This document shows positions 6,129 through 7,609 of a stretch of 7,609 nt of DNA, one piece after another. How positions within the stretch are numbered: position 1 is the first letter of the stretch; each line of letters starts with the position of its first letter. A model generated the notes under the pieces. The model saw only the letters and a list, made by a program, of their open reading frames with translations. It was not told the origin of the DNA and did not search any database. This DNA comes from an uncultured Chloroflexota bacterium (GTDB lineage Bacteria > Chloroflexota > Anaerolineae > Caldilineales > Caldilineaceae), in the NCBI GenBank assembly GCA_903879975.1, contig CAIRNL010000215.1, positions 1 to 7,609 on the forward strand, given 5' to 3'. A program made the position numbers and the translations under genes.

Positions 6129-6559
6129 GGGTGGTGCAACTCTTTTTGTACCTGTTTCTTCATGTAGCCCAGCAACGCATGTAAGCCGCGCACGCGCTGG
6201 GGGGTGATGACTTCATGCAACCCCAACAGCATGTAGACGTCGTCAGGGGTGGCCAGCACCGCCTCCGGTGAAGCGCCCTCGAAGCCATCGACCAGGATCG
6301 ATGCATAGCCGCGCACTGTCGGTGACTCTTGCGGAATGTCCAAGTAGAAGTGGACAACGTCTCCCACGATCTCGGTAGCCAGGAAGACTGGTGTCTGGCA
6401 TTCGTGGACCTGCTCCATACTTTCTCGCTGCGCCTGAAAGCGTGCCGGCAGATCAGGCAGGCTCATGGCGAATTCCAGCAGATATTCCATCCGGTCGCGC
6501 GGCGGCGCCTCGCGGAATTCCTCGATAATCGCCTGCAGTGCAGGCGGGCACCGTCCCAT
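6113..6559 (-). CDS. sufE: SufE-family Fe-S cluster sulfur-acceptor protein
   Basis: SufE takes persulfide sulfur from the cysteine desulfurase SufS and passes it to the SufBCD scaffold in cytosolic Fe-S cluster assembly. The 148-residue product shows the family pattern: an N-terminal helix (PPALQAIIEEFREAPPRDRM), LEFAMSLPDLP near 29-38, the acceptor cysteine C54 in VHECQTPVFL, and a C-terminal part with TVRGYASILVDGFEGASPE and LGLHEVITPQRVRGLHALL. ATG 6559 was chosen because GGAAG lies five bases upstream and family similarity starts here; in-frame ATGs at 6583, 6619 and 6637 and a TTG at 6709 would add up to 50 residues of no recognised kind. No sufS, sufB, sufC or sufD is nearby. Unusually, the last residues REIL and the stop are encoded inside the 47-base repeat at 6082-6128. 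A CsdE-like role with a different desulfurase is possible. Confidence 0.9.
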   Translation of the reverse strand: MGRCPPALQAIIEEFREAPPRDRMEYLLEFAMSLPDLPARFQAQRESMEQVHECQTPVFLATEIVGDVVHFYLDIPQESPTVRGYASILVDGFEGASPEAVLATPDDVYMLLGLHEVITPQRVRGLHALLGYMKKQVQKELHHPREIL

Positions 6560-6735
6560 TTTTTCTTCCAGAAGCGCATCCATGTGTTGTTTGTCTTTCT
6601 CGCTCGATGCCGGCCACATCTGCTCGTCACGCCGCATGACGGCCACAGCCTGGGGGAGACGCAGCTGCGTTGCGGGTGAACGCTGGGCGCCTATTGTGTG
6701 CCGGCGCAAAATCAGGTATCGGTTACCAACTGCGC

Positions 6736-6752
6736 TGCCGGGCGAACCGGCA
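6736..6752 (-). other. Small hairpin at the predicted sufE transcript start
   Basis: TGCCGG and CCGGCA form a 6-bp stem with a five-base TTCGC loop on the minus strand, right where the promoter at 6758-6787 would start transcription. It has no T run and is not a terminator. A stem at the extreme 5' end can protect a message from decay; that role here is only a suggestion. Confidence 0.3.
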
Positions 6753-6757
6753 CTGCT

Positions 6758-6787
6758 ATCCTACTGGTAGACGTATCGTCGCGTCAA
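6758..6787 (-). promoter_or_regulatory. Candidate promoter of sufE, with an inverted repeat around it
   Basis: On the minus strand TTGACG (6787-6782), an 18-base spacer and TAGGAT (6763-6758) form a fair sigma70 promoter, giving a leader of about 190 bases to ATG 6559. The plus-strand words GTAGAC (6767-6772) and GTCTAC (6800-6805) are an inverted pair, one in the spacer and one just upstream of the -35, as an operator might be. They do not match the IscR or SufR sites I know. Confidence 0.42.
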
Positions 6788-6823
6788 ACCCGTCCGGCTG
6801 TCTACGTCCCATCCCTTTAGAAA

Positions 6824-7609
6824 TCACGGCACGGGGAGGTGCGTGCGCAGATAGAGGCCATGCTCGAGATAGTGATTGTAGGTATTGCCAATGACCCAGT
6901 GGAGTAAAGGCGCCCCGGATTCGTCGTCCGCATCGCGCGGCTGTTGCAGCACAGCGAAAGGCAGGTTGCGCAACCGCTCGACAACGATGGCATGCGTTTT
7001 TTCAGCGTCCGCCAATACTTCGGACAGCGTCTTGTCCTGGCTGCGCATGTGCAGGACGGCGTTGATTTGGTCCGTGGAGAGAGCAGCGTATTGCTGCGGT
7101 GACAGTTCCAGGGCAACGGCCGCGTCTTCCTGATCTAGATGGTGGCGCAGCAAAAATGTTTCCCATGCCGTCACATGGGCCAGATGGTCTTTCCCCGACC
7201 CAGTGCTTTCCAGCGGCTCCAGCAGCGCACTTTCATTGCACCTCACAAAGGTGAGCAAAGCATTCCACTCACGGGTCATATTGGCCAGCATCTCCGCTGA
7301 AGAAGCCGGCCGATCGGGGTACTGCGCAACCAGGGTGCGGGTGATCTGATCGATATGGGCCTCGCCGTGGTCGGCATAGCGAAACAGGATAGCGTCCAGG
7401 CGCAGGTGTCCGCTCTCAGGGTGGAGGCCGCCCCGCGCCCAATCTTCTGGCGCAAGTGATCGCCAGAAGGTCACCCACCGGCTGTGCAGCGCGCGAAGCA
7501 GCGCAAGCGACGTCGAGACGTCAGCATCCCGCGCATCGGGCAGAGACGCCCAACGATCCTGATCGTATGGTTTGAGCGTGGGTTCCTGCTCGGTCAGGAT
7601 CAATTTGCA
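6824..7609 (-). CDS. Tandem DinB-domain protein: YfiT/BstA-like half plus second DinB domain (5' end beyond window)
   Basis: The frame is open to the right edge, so the true start lies outside; a TTG at 7603 is unlikely to be the start because the preceding codons (C-K) still align with YfiT proteins. Numbering from 7603, residues 1-92 match the C-terminal half of YfiT/BstA-type DinB proteins (metal-dependent thiol transferases): LTEQEPTLKPYDQDRW, LHSRWVTFWRSL, HPESG, and YADHGEAHIDQI with H79 and H83 at the usual metal-ligand positions. After a short linker, residues about 103-259 form a second four-helix DinB domain of ClbS/DfsB appearance: DHLAHVTAWE with H143 and NTYNHYLEHG with H244 and H248, a full putative metal triad. 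No stop or frame break separates the two. It may be a detoxification or thiol-transfer enzyme of the cytosol; substrate unknown. sufE lies 264 bases downstream. Confidence 0.82.
   Translation of the reverse strand, partial: CKLILTEQEPTLKPYDQDRWASLPDARDADVSTSLALLRALHSRWVTFWRSLAPEDWARGGLHPESGHLRLDAILFRYADHGEAHIDQITRTLVAQYPDRPASSAEMLANMTREWNALLTFVRCNESALLEPLESTGSGKDHLAHVTAWETFLLRHHLDQEDAAVALELSPQQYAALSTDQINAVLHMRSQDKTLSEVLADAEKTHAIVVERLRNLPFAVLQQPRDADDESGAPLLHWVIGNTYNHYLEHGLYLRTHLPVP

Overview
The window looks like chromosomal DNA of a moderately GC-rich bacterium. The wording of the MgtE, SufE and YfiT-like proteins recalls Chloroflexota, but that placement is a guess from memory and could not be searched. 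All recognisable genes lie on the minus strand, so in transcription order the window reads from right to left. No plus-strand gene, tRNA, rRNA, CRISPR array, transposase or phage gene was found; long open frames on the plus strand are antisense shadows.

Layout in transcription order: (1) 7609-6824, the 3' part of a gene whose product carries two consecutive DinB-type four-helix-bundle domains, the first YfiT/BstA-like; its start is beyond the right edge. (2) 6559-6113, a SufE-type Fe-S sulfur-acceptor protein. (3) 6128-5931, a cluster of short direct and inverted repeats whose rightmost copy supplies the last four codons and stop of sufE. (4) 5810-3561, a full-length MaeB-type malic enzyme with a phosphotransacetylase-like C-terminal domain. 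(5) 3426-2155, a DAO-family FAD oxidoreductase resembling gamma-glutamylputrescine oxidase. (6) 2017-1052, an aldo/keto reductase with a complete catalytic tetrad. (7) 1051-453, about 600 bases without a firm gene but with a strong sigma70-like promoter, a possible 86-residue upstream ORF, several hairpins and a strong intrinsic terminator. (8) 452-1, the first 150 codons of an MgtE-type Mg2+ transporter, cut by the left edge.

The gaps between genes (134-600 bases) and promoter-like sites in front of most of them suggest separate units rather than one operon. The metabolic genes are ordinary: malate to pyruvate, amine or amino-acid oxidation, carbonyl reduction, Fe-S assembly. The part most worth attention is the leader of mgtE: promoter, acidic/proline-rich upstream ORF, segments able to pair in alternative ways, and a terminator 131 bases before the mgtE start. 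That layout fits transcription attenuation of a Mg2+ transporter, but it carries no riboswitch signature I can recognise. Second come the in-frame tandem DinB fusion and the repeat that forms the end of sufE.
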